Below, piece after piece: positions 1 to 10,542 of a stretch of DNA of 64,000 nt (its first letter is position 1; every line of letters begins with the position of its first letter). This stretch comes from Thiopseudomonas alkaliphila (lineage in GTDB: Bacteria; Pseudomonadota; Gammaproteobacteria; Pseudomonadales; Pseudomonadaceae), in NCBI RefSeq assembly GCF_001267175.1, contig NZ_CP012358.1:412501-476500 (forward strand), given 5' to 3'. The position numbers were made by a program, and so were the translations under genes. The notes beneath the pieces are model-generated. The model was given only the letters and a program-made list of their open reading frames with translations. It searched no databases and was not told the DNA's origin.

Positions 1-1847
<1,847 letters not shown>

Positions 1848-2003
1848 TATAACACCCAAACAATTTGGGTCTGGTTGATACCAAACAAACGAAAATTTAG
1901 TTGAACTCAAAACACCGAATCAACTACTATTACATACCTAATTCGAAGGCACGACAAAGCCGAGGCACACCTGCCCAGCCCACAACGGACCTTCTAAAGA
2001 ATT
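1848..2003 (+). other. 23S-5S intergenic spacer
   Basis: About 155 bases of AT-rich spacer separate the 23S end from the 5S start. It contains no tRNA that I can fold and no protein-coding potential. It is expected to be transcribed and removed during rRNA processing. Confidence 0.8.
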
Positions 2004-2120
2004 GCTTGACGACCATAGAGCGTTGGAACCACCTGATCCCTTCCCGAACTCAGTAGTGAAACGATGTATCGCCGATGGTAGTGTGGGGTTTCCCCATGTG
2101 AGAGTAGGTCATCGTCAAGC
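2004..2120 (+). rRNA. rrf: 5S ribosomal RNA
   Basis: Full-length 5S gene of about 117 nt. It starts with gcttgacgaccatagag and ends with its complement gtcatcgtcaagc, forming helix I. The internal segments gaaccacctgatccc and gccgatggtagtgtgg are typical of Pseudomonas-type 5S rRNA. It is the last gene of the rrn operon and is followed directly by an intrinsic terminator. Confidence 0.97.
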
Positions 2121-2127
2121 GCCAAAC

Positions 2128-2167
2128 AAAAATCCCCTGTACGCACATCGCGACAGGGGATTTTTTT
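2128..2167 (+). terminator. Rho-independent terminator of the rrn operon
   Basis: The arms aaaaatcccctgt and acaggggattttt flank a 12-nt loop, and the second arm runs into a run of T residues. It lies 8 nt after the 5S gene, the expected place for the rrn operon terminator. Confidence 0.92.
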
Positions 2168-2292
2168 GCTTAGGATTTATTAGTTTTTAAGGTTAACTTT
2201 TTATTTGCTATATTTTAAAGCGTTCGGCTTACTCATTAGTTTAGTTTTCTCAGCATGTAAAGCATGGCATGATGAAACAAAAAAGGTGGGCT

Positions 2293-2892
2293 ATGTTAGA
2301 TCAAGTGGTAAATAAAGTTAAAACGCATCGGCCAAGACAACTAGCAGCTGCTGCTCGAGCGGAAGCAGCTGTCCTAGTGCCTATGACTCGGACAGAATCC
2401 CCTGAAATTATTCTGACCTTGCGAGCGAGTGGCTTGTCTACGCATAGTGGTGAGGTAGCCTTTCCTGGTGGTCATCAAGATGCAACAGATCCTGACTTGA
2501 TATACACCGCGCTACGGGAAGCGGAAGAAGAAATCGGCTTGGCTCCAGGTCTTGTCGAAGTAGTGGGGCCCATGAGTCAACTGGTCTCTTTGCATGGGGT
2601 GAAAGTCACGCCTATTGTTGGTATCGTGCCTAGTTTTTTAGAATATAAGGCCAATGAAGCTGAAATCGCTTCAGTGTTTAGTGTGCCGCTGGATTTTTTT
2701 GCCAATGACCCTCGTAGTATCACTCATCGTATCGATTACTTAGGTGAAAGTTGGTACGTGCCAAGCTATTTTTTCCAAGGCTACAAAATTTGGGGGCTAA
2801 CCGCAGTTATGATCGTTGAGCTGATCAATGTGATTTATGGGCTCAATATTGATTTGCGGGTCCCTCCTGCTCAACTTACAGAAAGAGAATAA
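2293..2892 (+). CDS. Nudix hydrolase, CoA pyrophosphatase-type
   Basis: A 199-residue Nudix-fold hydrolase predicted to cleave a nucleoside-diphosphate-linked substrate such as CoA or a CoA derivative in the cytosol. The Nudix box is visible around residues 57-81, with [11 protein letters not shown] followed by the core REAEEEIGL that supplies the metal-binding glutamates. Length and whole-protein pattern match the Pseudomonas CoA pyrophosphatase-like family. I chose ATG 2293 because aaggtgg sits 4-5 nt before it; the upstream ATGs at 2269 and 2272 lack such a site. The gamma carbonic anhydrase gene begins 4 nt after the stop, so the two are probably co-transcribed. The substrate is inferred from the family. 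Confidence 0.88.
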   Translation: MLDQVVNKVKTHRPRQLAAAARAEAAVLVPMTRTESPEIILTLRASGLSTHSGEVAFPGGHQDATDPDLIYTALREAEEEIGLAPGLVEVVGPMSQLVSLHGVKVTPIVGIVPSFLEYKANEAEIASVFSVPLDFFANDPRSITHRIDYLGESWYVPSYFFQGYKIWGLTAVMIVELINVIYGLNIDLRVPPAQLTERE

Positions 2893-2896
2893 TAAA

Positions 2897-3418
2897 ATGC
2901 TTTATGCTTTAAATGAGAATACTCCTGAGATTGATCCTAGCGCTTGGGTTGCTGAAACAGCAGTGGTAATTGGTAAGGTGCGTTTAGCACAAGACAGTAG
3001 TGTTTGGTTTGGTGCGGTGTTGCGTGGCGATAATGAGTTAATCCAGATCGGTGTCGGCAGTAATGTCCAAGATGGCGCGGTTATGCATACCGATATGGGA
3101 TATCCCTTGACCTTAGGTCAGCATGTTACAGTCGGCCATAATGCAATGCTGCATGGCTGTAGCGTCGGTGATGGGAGTTTAATTGGAATTAATGCGGTGA
3201 TCTTAAATGGGGCGATCATCGGCAAAAACTGCATCATTGGTGCTAATACTTTAATTGCTGAGGGTAAAGAAATTCCAGATAATAGTTTGGTGGTTGGTTC
3301 ACCGGGTAAAGTGGTTAAGCAGTTAACTGAACAGCAGGTTACTCAATTGAAACTGAATGCTATCCATTATGTGGAAAATGCTAAGCGCTACCAACAGAGT
3401 TTAATCCGATTAAAATGA
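2897..3418 (+). CDS. Gamma-class carbonic anhydrase-like hexapeptide protein
   Basis: A 173-residue left-handed beta-helix protein of the YrdA/gamma carbonic anhydrase family, with repeated hexapeptides through most of its length. The family forms trimers with metal at subunit interfaces. The expected metal-ligand region is present ([12 protein letters not shown], then [13 protein letters not shown], three well-spaced His residues). Start ATG 2897 follows a gagaat-type Shine-Dalgarno; an in-frame upstream extension lies inside the Nudix gene and is unlikely. The DUF1289 gene start overlaps its stop (ATGA), indicating translational coupling. Catalytic activity has not been shown for many members, so CO2 hydration is possible but not certain. 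Confidence 0.88.
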   Translation: MLYALNENTPEIDPSAWVAETAVVIGKVRLAQDSSVWFGAVLRGDNELIQIGVGSNVQDGAVMHTDMGYPLTLGQHVTVGHNAMLHGCSVGDGSLIGINAVILNGAIIGKNCIIGANTLIAEGKEIPDNSLVVGSPGKVVKQLTEQQVTQLKLNAIHYVENAKRYQQSLIRLK

Positions 3419-3603
3419 GTGCTGAGATGAATAGTAAAGAACGTCCAGTGAAATCGCCTTGTGTCAGTATTTGTGCTTTAGATATTGATGATGTTTGTAT
3501 GGGGTGTTTACGTTCTGGGCAGGAAATTAGCCAGTGGGGGAAGATGAGTAACGAACAGCGTTTGGCCGTTTTAGAAAGAATTAAGCAACGGGCACAAAAG
3601 TAG
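3415..3603 (+). CDS. DUF1289 small Cys-rich protein
   Basis: A 62-residue protein with the DUF1289 signature: PCVSIC near residues 14-19, then CMGC, followed by the family pattern ending in EISQW. The four conserved Cys residues suggest a metal or Fe-S site, but the biochemical role is not established. It starts inside the stop of the carbonic anhydrase gene (ATGA overlap), and purT follows about 80 nt later. The same order (Nudix, carbonic anhydrase, DUF1289, purT) is, as I recall, found in P. aeruginosa at PA3754-PA3751. Confidence 0.85.
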   Translation: MSAEMNSKERPVKSPCVSICALDIDDVCMGCLRSGQEISQWGKMSNEQRLAVLERIKQRAQK

Positions 3604-3683
3604 TCAACTGGCTTATTGGTTATTTCTAACTAGGCTTTATTTGGTGTATTGTACTGCCATGTTTACGGCACGTTGAGGAATGT

Positions 3684-4865
3684 ATGCCCTGTTTAGGAAC
3701 GCCGCTATCTGATAGCGCAACGCGAGTTTTACTCTGTGGCTCAGGTGAGCTAGGTAAAGAAGTAACTATTGAACTGCAGCGATTAGGTGTGGAAGTCATT
3801 GCCCTTGATCGTTATGCCAATGCGCCGGCCATGCAGGTAGCGCATCGTAGCTATGTAGTCGATATGCTTGATGGTGAAGCGCTACGCGCGATTATTGAGC
3901 AGGAGGAGCCGCATTTTATTGTCCCAGAAATTGAGGCGATTGCGACTGAGACCCTTAAGCAGCTAGAGGATGAGGGTTTCACCGTTATTCCTACCGCGCG
4001 TGCTGCTCAGCTGACCATGGATCGGGAAGGCATCCGTCGTTTAGCTGCAGAAACACTCGAGTTACCTACTTCTCCCTATTTTTTTGCTGATGATTATGAT
4101 GACTATCAGTTAGCCGTAGAAAAACTCGGTTATCCTTGTGTGGTTAAGCCGTTAATGAGCTCTTCTGGTAAAGGTCAAAGCGTACTGCGTAGTGCTGCAG
4201 ATTTAGCCAGTGCTTGGCAGTACTCACAAGAAGGCGGGCGTACAGGAGCTGGGCGTGTCATTGTTGAAGGCTTTATTGACTTTGACTACGAAATTACTTT
4301 ACTCACAGTGCGCCATGCGCAGGGCACCTTATATTGTGAACCTATTGGGCATCGTCAAGAAAATGGTGACTATCAGTCGTCTTGGCAGCCTCAAGCAATG
4401 TCTACAGTTGCCCTTGAACAAGCGAAATATATTGCTAAAAGCATTACCGATGATTTAGGCGGACGCGGGGTATTTGGTGTCGAGCTATTTGTGAAAGGTG
4501 ATGAGGTGTGGTTTAGCGAGGTCTCACCACGGCCCCATGATACAGGTTTAGTCACGCTGATTTCGCAGGATCTCTCAGAGTTTGCATTGCATGCACGGGC
4601 TATTTTAGGTTTACCGATTCCCAATATTGTTCAGCATGGCCCAAGCGCCTCTTCAGTGATTTTAGCCAGCGGCTGTTCTGAAGAAGTGAGCTTTGCTAAC
4701 TTAACCGTGGCTTTATCTGAACCAGATACCAGCTTGCGTTTATTTGGTAAGCCAGACGTTGATGGTGAACGACGTATGGGCGTTGCTTTAGCAAGAGCGG
4801 AGAGCATTGAATCAGCGGTTGCTAAAGCAGAAAAGTCTGCTAAAAGTGTTCGCATAGAGCTTTAA
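3684..4865 (+). CDS. purT: Formate-dependent GAR transformylase
   Basis: A 393-residue ATP-grasp enzyme that makes formylglycinamide ribonucleotide from GAR, formate and ATP in purine biosynthesis, without a folate donor. The N-terminal nucleotide-fold segment [13 protein letters not shown] is at about 15-27. The ATP-grasp core includes [16 protein letters not shown] near 150-165, and the metal-binding end has FFSEV/RPHDTG-type motifs near 275-285. Length equals the usual PurT length. ATG 3684 has ttgagg 5 nt upstream. It is last in a probable four-gene unit, and a stem-loop follows. Confidence 0.96.
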   Translation: MPCLGTPLSDSATRVLLCGSGELGKEVTIELQRLGVEVIALDRYANAPAMQVAHRSYVVDMLDGEALRAIIEQEEPHFIVPEIEAIATETLKQLEDEGFTVIPTARAAQLTMDREGIRRLAAETLELPTSPYFFADDYDDYQLAVEKLGYPCVVKPLMSSSGKGQSVLRSAADLASAWQYSQEGGRTGAGRVIVEGFIDFDYEITLLTVRHAQGTLYCEPIGHRQENGDYQSSWQPQAMSTVALEQAKYIAKSITDDLGGRGVFGVELFVKGDEVWFSEVSPRPHDTGLVTLISQDLSEFALHARAILGLPIPNIVQHGPSASSVILASGCSEEVSFANLTVALSEPDTSLRLFGKPDVDGERRMGVALARAESIESAVAKAEKSAKSVRIEL

Positions 4866-4878
4866 CTCAAGCGCGGCT

Positions 4879-4908
4879 GGAAACTCGGCTCAATAACGGC
4901 GAGTTTCC
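4879..4908. terminator. Stem-loop after purT, weak T tract
   Basis: Perfect 9-bp arms ggaaactcg and cgagtttcc enclose 12 nt, 14 nt after the purT stop. There is no real run of T on either side, so it may be a weak terminator or a 3'-end stabilising hairpin between convergent purT and the small acidic gene. Confidence 0.5.
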
Positions 4909-4949
4909 TAGCTAGCAGCAGATTAATAGCGTGATTTCACTCAGGTTGA

Positions 4950-5135
4950 TTAATCGTCAAAGTCGAAATCAAAGTCTGCAAGTTCTTTTTGTAGACGTCT
5001 TTCTTCAAGTAAGTTATCTATAACTCGGCGTCTAGTTAGACTGCTTTTACTGGTTTCTGCTGGTGTGTCTTCTTCAGCTACGGGATCTGCATCATCATCT
5101 AAAAAATCGTCATCTAGCTCAATATCATCACTCAT
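4950..5135 (-). CDS. Small acidic PA3496-family protein
   Basis: A 61-residue, very acidic protein. Asp/Glu clusters fill the first 25 residues and the last eight. A basic/amphipathic centre (LTRRRVIDNLLEERRLQKEL, about 33-52) probably forms a helix. The pattern and its position next to nth match the family that databases call PA3496, described as a putative envelope integrity protein; I know of no biochemistry behind that name. There is no signal peptide or membrane segment, so a cytosolic location looks more natural. The Shine-Dalgarno aggag precedes ATG 5135 on the minus strand. It is transcribed away from purT, just downstream of nth. Confidence 0.75.
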   Translation of the reverse strand: MSDDIELDDDFLDDDADPVAEEDTPAETSKSSLTRRRVIDNLLEERRLQKELADFDFDFDD

Positions 5136-5240
5136 ATTTATCTCCTAACGGCGGGCGTTGGCGCACCTTATATCTATTATTTTTATCTAGGTAAATATGA
5201 AAAAATCTATCGGTTCTATTAATTTATTAGATTAGATTAA

Positions 5241-5876
5241 TTAATCAGAGGTTTTCTCTTTAAACTCGCATAGATCCTCAATCCGGCAGCTCCCGCAGCG
5301 TGGTTTCCTAGCCTGACAAACGTAACGGCCATGCAGGATTAACCAATGGTGTGCATCTAGTAAAAACTCTTTAGGCACCAAGCGTAGAAGTTTTTTTTCA
5401 ACCTCTAATACGTTTTTACCCGGTGCAATTCCGGTGCGATTACTTACTCGAAAGATATGAGTATCAACAGCCATGGCGATTTGCCCAAAGGCGGTATTAA
5501 GCACCACATTTGCCGTTTTTCTGCCTACGCCAGGTAGCGCTTCTAGTTCAGCCCGAGTTTGCGGCACTTGACTGTTGTGCTGCTCGATCAGTATTTGGCA
5601 AGTTTTAATAATATTTTTAGCTTTGGTTGGGTAGAGGCCAATGGTTTTGACGTATTCGCATAACCCATCATAGCCTAAGGCAAAGATTGCTTCTGGGGTG
5701 TTAGCTACGGGAAATAGCTTATCGGTGGCTTTATTAACACCTACGTCGGTGGCTTGTGCCGATAGGATCACCGCAATCAGTAGCTCGAAAGGGTTGCTGT
5801 AGTTAAGCTCGGTTTCTGGCTTAGGATTATCTTCGCGAAAGCGACTAAAAATTTCGTAGCGTTTTTGCGCATTCAT
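5241..5876 (-). CDS. nth: Endonuclease III (DNA glycosylase/AP lyase)
   Basis: A 211-residue base-excision repair enzyme that removes oxidised pyrimidines and nicks abasic sites. The helix-hairpin-helix LPGVGRKTANVVLNTAFG lies around 113-130, including the catalytic Lys. The catalytic Asp is in AVDTHIFRVSNR at about 138. The C-terminal four-Cys [4Fe-4S] loop has the form CxxxxxxCxxCxxxxxC (CQARKPRCGSCRIEDLC). I place the start at ATG 5876, which gives the standard N-terminus MNAQKRYEIF; the 58-residue in-frame extension is not family-like. The gene diverges from the sodium symporter gene. Confidence 0.95.
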   Translation of the reverse strand: MNAQKRYEIFSRFREDNPKPETELNYSNPFELLIAVILSAQATDVGVNKATDKLFPVANTPEAIFALGYDGLCEYVKTIGLYPTKAKNIIKTCQILIEQHNSQVPQTRAELEALPGVGRKTANVVLNTAFGQIAMAVDTHIFRVSNRTGIAPGKNVLEVEKKLLRLVPKEFLLDAHHWLILHGRYVCQARKPRCGSCRIEDLCEFKEKTSD

Positions 5877-6022
5877 AATAGATTGTCCATGAAAAGGAGC
5901 GATCTTACTAAAAAACGGACAGTTTTGCTGCTGCACAGCTGAAGAAAAAATACCAGATAGAACTTGACCCGATAAAATCCTGCTGCAAACTACTGAGCTG
6001 TCTTTATGAGTGGGTGCAACTA

Positions 6023-7393
6023 ATGGAATTAATTTCGGAATGGGTAACAACGATTAATGGCTTAGTCTGGGGTGTTCCCATGCTGATTGCCTTGTTGGGT
6101 ACCGGGTTTTACCTAATGCTGCGCTTAAAAGGCATGCCGCTGTTAAGGATCAGTTTAGGTTTTAAGGAGCTGTGGCGAGGCCGTGAAACGGGCGCAGCGC
6201 ATTTGGGGCATATCAGTCCTTTTGCTGCGCTCATGACGACGTTAGCCGCTACGGTGGGAACTGGAAATATCGCCGGAGTAGCGACCGCAATCGCCTTAGG
6301 CGGGCCGGGCGCGCTGTTTTGGATGTGGTGCACGGCATTGGTCGGCATGGCAACAAAATATGCAGAAGTGGTCTTAGCCGTACATTTTCGGCAGAAAAAT
6401 GCCCAAGGAGAGTTTGTTGGAGGGCCGATGTATGCCATTAAAAATGGTTTACATCAGCGCTGGGCTTGGTTAGGCGCAGCCTTTGCTTTATTTGGCGGTT
6501 TAGCAAGTTTTGGGATCGGTAATCTAGTACAAGTTAATAGCATGGCTGATGCCTTAGCCAATGTGTTTGCGGTGCCATTATGGGGAACCGGTTTAATCGC
6601 AATGTTTGCGGTAGGCTTAGTCGTACTGGGCGGCATTAAGCGCATTGGGGCAGTAGCTCAAACTTTAGTGCCCTTTATGTGTGTAGCCTATGTAATGGCA
6701 GCTTTGGTGGTACTGGCGATTAATTATACGGCAATTCCAGGAGCATTTAAGCTGATTGTAGAGTCAGCCTTTAATGGTCATGCAGCCGTAGGTGGTTTTG
6801 CCGGTTCAGCAATGATTGTGGCGATTCAAATGGGCGTGGCGCGCGGGATTTTTTCCAACGAAGCAGGACTTGGTAGTGCGGGAATTGCCCAAGCTGCAGG
6901 AACCAGTAATAGTCCTGTACGTTCTGGCTTAATCGGCATGATGGGAACCTTTATTGATACTTTAATTGTGTGTAGCATGACGGGCTTAGCCATTGTTTGT
7001 ACTGGTGTGTGGAGTTCAGGTGAGAGTGGCGCAGTACTGTCTTCAGCCGCATTTGAAAGTGCTTTGCCAGGGGTTGGCGGCTATATTCTTACACTGGCCT
7101 TAGTGGTGTTTGCTTTTACCACGATTTTAGGCTGGTGCTATTATGGTGAGCGCTGTTGGGAGTATTTGCTTGGGACTAAAGCGGTAGTTCCGTATCGCGT
7201 GCTGATGGTGTTAGCGTTGCCGATAGGCGCCTTAGTTAAGCTGAAGTTTGTCTGGCTGTTAGCCGATACTCTGAACGGGTTAATGGCGTTGCCAAACTTG
7301 CTAGCTTTACTCTTATTAAGTCCTTTAGTCATTCAATTAACCCGCCAATATTTTGCGGATCAAAGCCATTGTATTTCTTCCAATCAACGATAA
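6023..7393 (+). CDS. Sodium:alanine/glycine symporter (AGCS family)
   Basis: A 456-residue inner-membrane transporter of the alanine-or-glycine:cation symporter family, which couples Na+ entry to amino-acid uptake. Many hydrophobic segments (about 10-11) span the protein. Family signatures include the N-terminal LLGTGFYLMLRLKG segment, PFAALMTTLAATVGTGNIAGVA near 65-86, and GVARGIFSNEAGLGSAGIAQAA near 270-290. ATG 6023 is preferred; a GTG at 6014 would add three residues. tpx follows after a short gap and may be co-transcribed. I cannot tell alanine from glycine preference. Confidence 0.9.
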   Translation: MELISEWVTTINGLVWGVPMLIALLGTGFYLMLRLKGMPLLRISLGFKELWRGRETGAAHLGHISPFAALMTTLAATVGTGNIAGVATAIALGGPGALFWMWCTALVGMATKYAEVVLAVHFRQKNAQGEFVGGPMYAIKNGLHQRWAWLGAAFALFGGLASFGIGNLVQVNSMADALANVFAVPLWGTGLIAMFAVGLVVLGGIKRIGAVAQTLVPFMCVAYVMAALVVLAINYTAIPGAFKLIVESAFNGHAAVGGFAGSAMIVAIQMGVARGIFSNEAGLGSAGIAQAAGTSNSPVRSGLIGMMGTFIDTLIVCSMTGLAIVCTGVWSSGESGAVLSSAAFESALPGVGGYILTLALVVFAFTTILGWCYYGERCWEYLLGTKAVVPYRVLMVLALPIGALVKLKFVWLLADTLNGLMALPNLLALLLLSPLVIQLTRQYFADQSHCISSNQR

Positions 7394-7411
7394 CTGTTTA
7401 AGGTGAGTGGT

Positions 7412-7912
7412 ATGTCTCAAGTAACATTTAAAAATAGCCCAGTACGCATTGATGGCAACTTTCCACGACCAGGCGATACCGCGCCAGGCTTTAGCTTGGT
7501 CGGCTCTAATTTGGAGGAAGTGAGTCTTGCTAGTCTAGATGGACAGCGTAAAATTATTAGTATTTTTCCAAGTATTGATACACCGACCTGTGCTACTTCA
7601 GTGCGTAAGTTTAATGAGAAAGCGTCGGAGTTAAAAAATACCCGCATTTTGTGTATTTCAGCGGATTTACCCTTTGCTCAAGCGCGCTTTTGTGGCGCCG
7701 AAGGCTTAGAGCGAGTGGTGATGTTATCCACTATGCGTGATCCAGACTTTTTTCAAGCCTATGGAGTTGATATTGCCGAAGGGCCGTTAGCCGGTTTAGG
7801 TGCGCGGGCAGTGATTGTGCTCGATGAAGATAACGAAGTGCTTTACAGTGAGTTAGTAGCAGAAATTACTGAAGAGCCAGATTACCTAGCAGCATTGGCA
7901 GCACTGGCTTAG
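7412..7912 (+). CDS. tpx: Thiol peroxidase
   Basis: A 166-residue atypical 2-Cys peroxiredoxin that reduces peroxides with thioredoxin as electron donor. The peroxidatic Cys60 is in [16 protein letters not shown] and the resolving Cys94 in [14 protein letters not shown], matching the E. coli Tpx positions almost exactly. ATG 7412 is preceded by aaggtg with 6 nt spacing; an in-frame GTG at 7403 overlaps that site and is rejected. The protein usually locates to cytosol or periplasm, and no signal peptide is visible here. It is 18 nt after the symporter stop. Confidence 0.95.
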   Translation: MSQVTFKNSPVRIDGNFPRPGDTAPGFSLVGSNLEEVSLASLDGQRKIISIFPSIDTPTCATSVRKFNEKASELKNTRILCISADLPFAQARFCGAEGLERVVMLSTMRDPDFFQAYGVDIAEGPLAGLGARAVIVLDEDNEVLYSELVAEITEEPDYLAALAALA

Positions 7913-7946
7913 GCCAGTGTTTAGCTGTGATCTGAAGTAAGAATCT

Positions 7947-8198
7947 TTAGAAAACGAAGGTTTCCTCTGCCTCAGCGTGAACGAGTTCAGCTTCAGGTAG
8001 GGTAAATTCAGTTTGGGGTTGTAAGGTTGTAGTGGTGCTAAGCTGTTCGGCAAGGGTGGGAAGGTGGTGGGTGAGCTGTGATTCTACGTGGGTTTTAGCC
8101 GGCGTAGAGTCTGCTTCAACCAAGCAGCCATGCAATAAAAAGCAACTTAAAAACAAATAGCCTAAACGTTCTGCAGCTGCAGGAAAGTAAATTTTCAT
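7947..8198 (-). CDS. Unknown small secreted protein, possible lipoprotein
   Basis: An 83-residue protein that I do not recognise. Residues 1-25 look like a signal sequence: MKIYF start, hydrophobic run LGYLFLSCFLLHGC. The end resembles a lipobox, but with His at the position before Gly-Cys, so lipidation at Cys25 is uncertain. The rest is Thr/Gln/Glu-rich with a STTTT run and an acidic C-terminus, probably unfolded. A good Shine-Dalgarno (aaggag, 6 nt before ATG) supports translation. The gene is convergent with tpx and downstream of the crotonase gene, with a hairpin between. Confidence 0.6.
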   Translation of the reverse strand: MKIYFPAAAERLGYLFLSCFLLHGCLVEADSTPAKTHVESQLTHHLPTLAEQLSTTTTLQPQTEFTLPEAELVHAEAEETFVF

Positions 8199-8319
8199 AA
8201 CAGTCTCCTTTTCTGCATAATGACTCCATGGTTTCCTAAACAGCTTTGTAGCTGATTAGCTAAGAGAAAGCTACTCTCAGCCGATTAAGCAACCTTAATG
8301 TAACGATCAAAATGCAGTA

Positions 8320-8342
8320 AAGGAGCTAATATCTAGCTCCTT
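8320..8342 (-). terminator. Terminator-like hairpin after crotonase gene
   Basis: Nine-base arms aaggagcta and tagctcctt enclose 5 nt. Read on the minus strand, the hairpin lies about 43 nt after the crotonase stop and is followed by TTTACTGC, a short T tract. It separates the crotonase gene from the small secreted protein gene; the latter's promoter would lie in 8199-8319. Confidence 0.55.
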
Positions 8343-8384
8343 ATTCTATTTCGGAATAACTGTATAAGAATAAACGCGCTAGAA

Positions 8385-9074
8385 TTAACCTAAGTGCGCT
8401 TTATCTAACTCTACCGCTTGGGCGAGATCTGCTAAAAGCTGCTTGCGTACTTTGAGCTTAGTGTTTTTATGGGCATTCATATTCAGCTTTTTCATCATTT
8501 CTGCTGTGGCTTTTGCAGTGGCCATCAGTGCTTCAGGGGCGACTACCTGATCTAAAAAGCCTGCAGCGACTGCTTGCTCTGGGCTAAAGGGTTCGGCATT
8601 AATCACCGAGCGTTCAAAGCTAGCCGGTGTTAAGCGATTTTTCGCCAACTCAATACCGGCATGGTGCATGGTCATGCCAATTTGCACTTCATTTAGTTGA
8701 ATATTGAAAGGACCGCTGACACCAATGCGATAATCAGCACTGAGCAGTAAAAAAGCGCCTTTAGCTACCGCATGTCCAGAGCAGGCCACAATGACAGGAA
8801 ACGGATGGGCCAATAAACGGGCTGAGAGGGTGGAGCCTAGGCTGACCAAGTTCACTGCGTGCTCAGGGCCGGAAGTCATTACTTTAAGATCGTAACCGCC
8901 TGATAAAATACCTTCTTTACCAGTGATGATCACTACGGCACGGTCTTTTTCTGCTTGATCTAAGCACTGATTAAAGCAGGCAATTAAATCAGGTGAGATG
9001 GCATTCACTTTACCGTTTTGCAAGGTTAGGGTGGCAATGCCATTGTCTAGGGAGTAATCAACAAGTTCGGTCAT
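8385..9074 (-). CDS. Crotonase/enoyl-CoA hydratase family protein
   Basis: A 229-residue crotonase-fold protein acting on an acyl-CoA thioester. The first oxyanion-hole region is GILSGGYDLKVM near 53-64, and the second is CSGHAVAKGAFLLLSADYRIG near 98-118. The Glu in NEVQIGMTMHHAG lies near the usual catalytic position. It is shorter than FadB-type hydratases, so the reaction (hydratase, isomerase or hydrolase) cannot be set from sequence. Close relatives are, as I recall, common in Pseudomonas as stand-alone genes. The upstream site gaagaatg is a moderate ribosome-binding match. Confidence 0.82.
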   Translation of the reverse strand: MTELVDYSLDNGIATLTLQNGKVNAISPDLIACFNQCLDQAEKDRAVVIITGKEGILSGGYDLKVMTSGPEHAVNLVSLGSTLSARLLAHPFPVIVACSGHAVAKGAFLLLSADYRIGVSGPFNIQLNEVQIGMTMHHAGIELAKNRLTPASFERSVINAEPFSPEQAVAAGFLDQVVAPEALMATAKATAEMMKKLNMNAHKNTKLKVRKQLLADLAQAVELDKAHLG

Positions 9075-9323
9075 GGTTCATTCTTCTTTCATGCTGTAGA
9101 TTAATGCTCTGCCGATGCAGACAGGCAGAGGAAGGGATAGAATGAGGCTAACCTTACCGAGGTCTAATGTTTTGGTAAAGACCATAAGCTGACTATTTAG
9201 TCTGATGTGGTCACAGATATACGGCATCAAACGTGACGGGCGTCGGTTGAATCAGTTGCGGGCGATGGCGAGTAGTTAGCCAGCCGCTGGGCGCGTGAAT
9301 TAATATAATGTAGTGAGTACCGC

Positions 9324-9593
9324 ATGAATCATAACCAACAAGCAGTGGATCCCCAGCAACTAATGATTGCCAGCGAATTAGACGCGCGAGGCTTGTTTTG
9401 TCCTGAGCCAGTGATGATGCTGCATAATAGTGTGCGCCAATTGCAGGCGGGTGAAGTGTTACACGTCATTGCTACTGACCCTTCAACCCAACGTGATATA
9501 CCTAAATTTTGTACATTTTTGGGGCATGTGTTGTTGGCACAACAAGTGCAAGACTCAGAGTTTGAATATTGGATTCAAAAGAAAGCTGACTAA
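9324..9593 (+). CDS. TusA-family sulfurtransferase
   Basis: An 89-residue sulfur carrier. The TusA signature is [15 protein letters not shown] at 19-33; Cys26 in the CPEP motif carries the persulfide. The following [21 protein letters not shown] matches the beta-strand and helix region of the family. TusA relays sulfur for tRNA 2-thiouridine or related pathways. A sequence like a -10 box (tataat, 9304-9309) lies 15 nt before ATG 9324. nadK begins 58 nt downstream. The neighbourhood matches P. aeruginosa PA3089-PA3083 as I recall it. Confidence 0.9.
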   Translation: MNHNQQAVDPQQLMIASELDARGLFCPEPVMMLHNSVRQLQAGEVLHVIATDPSTQRDIPKFCTFLGHVLLAQQVQDSEFEYWIQKKAD

Positions 9594-9651
9594 GTGGTTG
9601 GCGTGAGCCGCTGAGTATTCATTATTTTTCTTCGAGCTGGGCAGGAGCCTT

Positions 9652-10542
9652 ATGGAACAGTTTCGTAATATTGGCATTATTGGGCGCATGGGCAGTGCGA
9701 AGGTACTGGAGACTATTCGTCGACTCAAGCGCTATTTGCTCAGTCGGCATTTGCATGTGATTTTAGAAGACACCATTGCCGAGCTGTTGCCCGGTCATCA
9801 TTTGCAAACCTGCTCCCGAAAAATGTTAGGTGAAATCTGTGACTTAGTCATTGTCGTTGGTGGTGATGGCAGTATGCTTGGCGCAGCGCGGGCTTTGGCC
9901 CGCTCTAAAGTGCCGGTGCTCGGGATTAATCGTGGTAATTTAGGTTTTTTGACCGATATTGCGCCCGATGAAATGGAAGAAAAAATTGCCGAGGTATTAT
10001 CTGGGCGTTATACCACCGAACAGCGCTTTTTACTGGAAACCGAAGTGCGCCGTGATGGTCAGCCAATTGGACAAGCCGATGCGCTGAATGATGTAGTGCT
10101 GCATCCAGGTAAATCAACGCGCATGATTGAGTTTGAGCTATTTATTGATGGCCAGTTTGTGTACAGCTTAAAAGCCGATGGACTCATTATTTCTACGCCA
10201 ACTGGCTCTACGGCTTATGCTTTGTCTGCAGGCGGCCCGATTATGCACCCTAAGCTAGATGTCATCGTGGTGGTACCGATGTATCCGCATACCTTATCTA
10301 GTCGCCCGATTGTAGTCAGTGCAGACAGTGAACTGAAAGTGGTGGTGTCAACGGATTTAACCATTTACCCCTTGGTGTCTTGTGATGGGCAAAACCATGT
10401 TACCTGTGCACCAGGCGATACGCTGCATATTCAGCGTAAACCACAAAAACTGAACTTAATTCATCCCCTTGATCATAATTACTACGCAGTCTGCCGCGAT
10501 AAATTGGGTTGGGGCAGTCGATTAGGTAAAGGGCAAGACTAA
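9652..10542 (+). CDS. nadK: NAD kinase
   Basis: A 296-residue ATP-NAD kinase producing NADP+. The GGDG motif is in VVGGDGSMLGAARAL near 66-80 and supplies the catalytic Asp. The NAD-binding region ALNDVVLHPGKS follows near 143, and the glycine-rich GLIISTPTGSTAYALSAGGP near 177-197. Length is normal for gammaproteobacterial NadK. The phosphoesterase gene starts within its stop (taATG), so the two are translationally coupled. A gcaggag Shine-Dalgarno supports ATG 9652. Confidence 0.97.
   Translation: MEQFRNIGIIGRMGSAKVLETIRRLKRYLLSRHLHVILEDTIAELLPGHHLQTCSRKMLGEICDLVIVVGGDGSMLGAARALARSKVPVLGINRGNLGFLTDIAPDEMEEKIAEVLSGRYTTEQRFLLETEVRRDGQPIGQADALNDVVLHPGKSTRMIEFELFIDGQFVYSLKADGLIISTPTGSTAYALSAGGPIMHPKLDVIVVVPMYPHTLSSRPIVVSADSELKVVVSTDLTIYPLVSCDGQNHVTCAPGDTLHIQRKPQKLNLIHPLDHNYYAVCRDKLGWGSRLGKGQD

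Noticed and set aside
2002..2190. A 62-codon plus-strand frame
   Set aside because: It covers the 5S rRNA and its terminator, so it is not a gene.
4944..4958. FNR/ANR-like site ttgattaatcgtcaa
   Set aside because: Spacing is off by one and it lies at the 3' end of a gene, not upstream of one.
5877..6022. Glycine riboswitch before the sodium:alanine/glycine symporter gene
   Set aside because: The tandem aptamer core could not be found in this short gap.
5877..6050. An N-terminal extension of nth
   Set aside because: It would overlap the symporter start, and the sequence is unlike endonuclease III N-termini.
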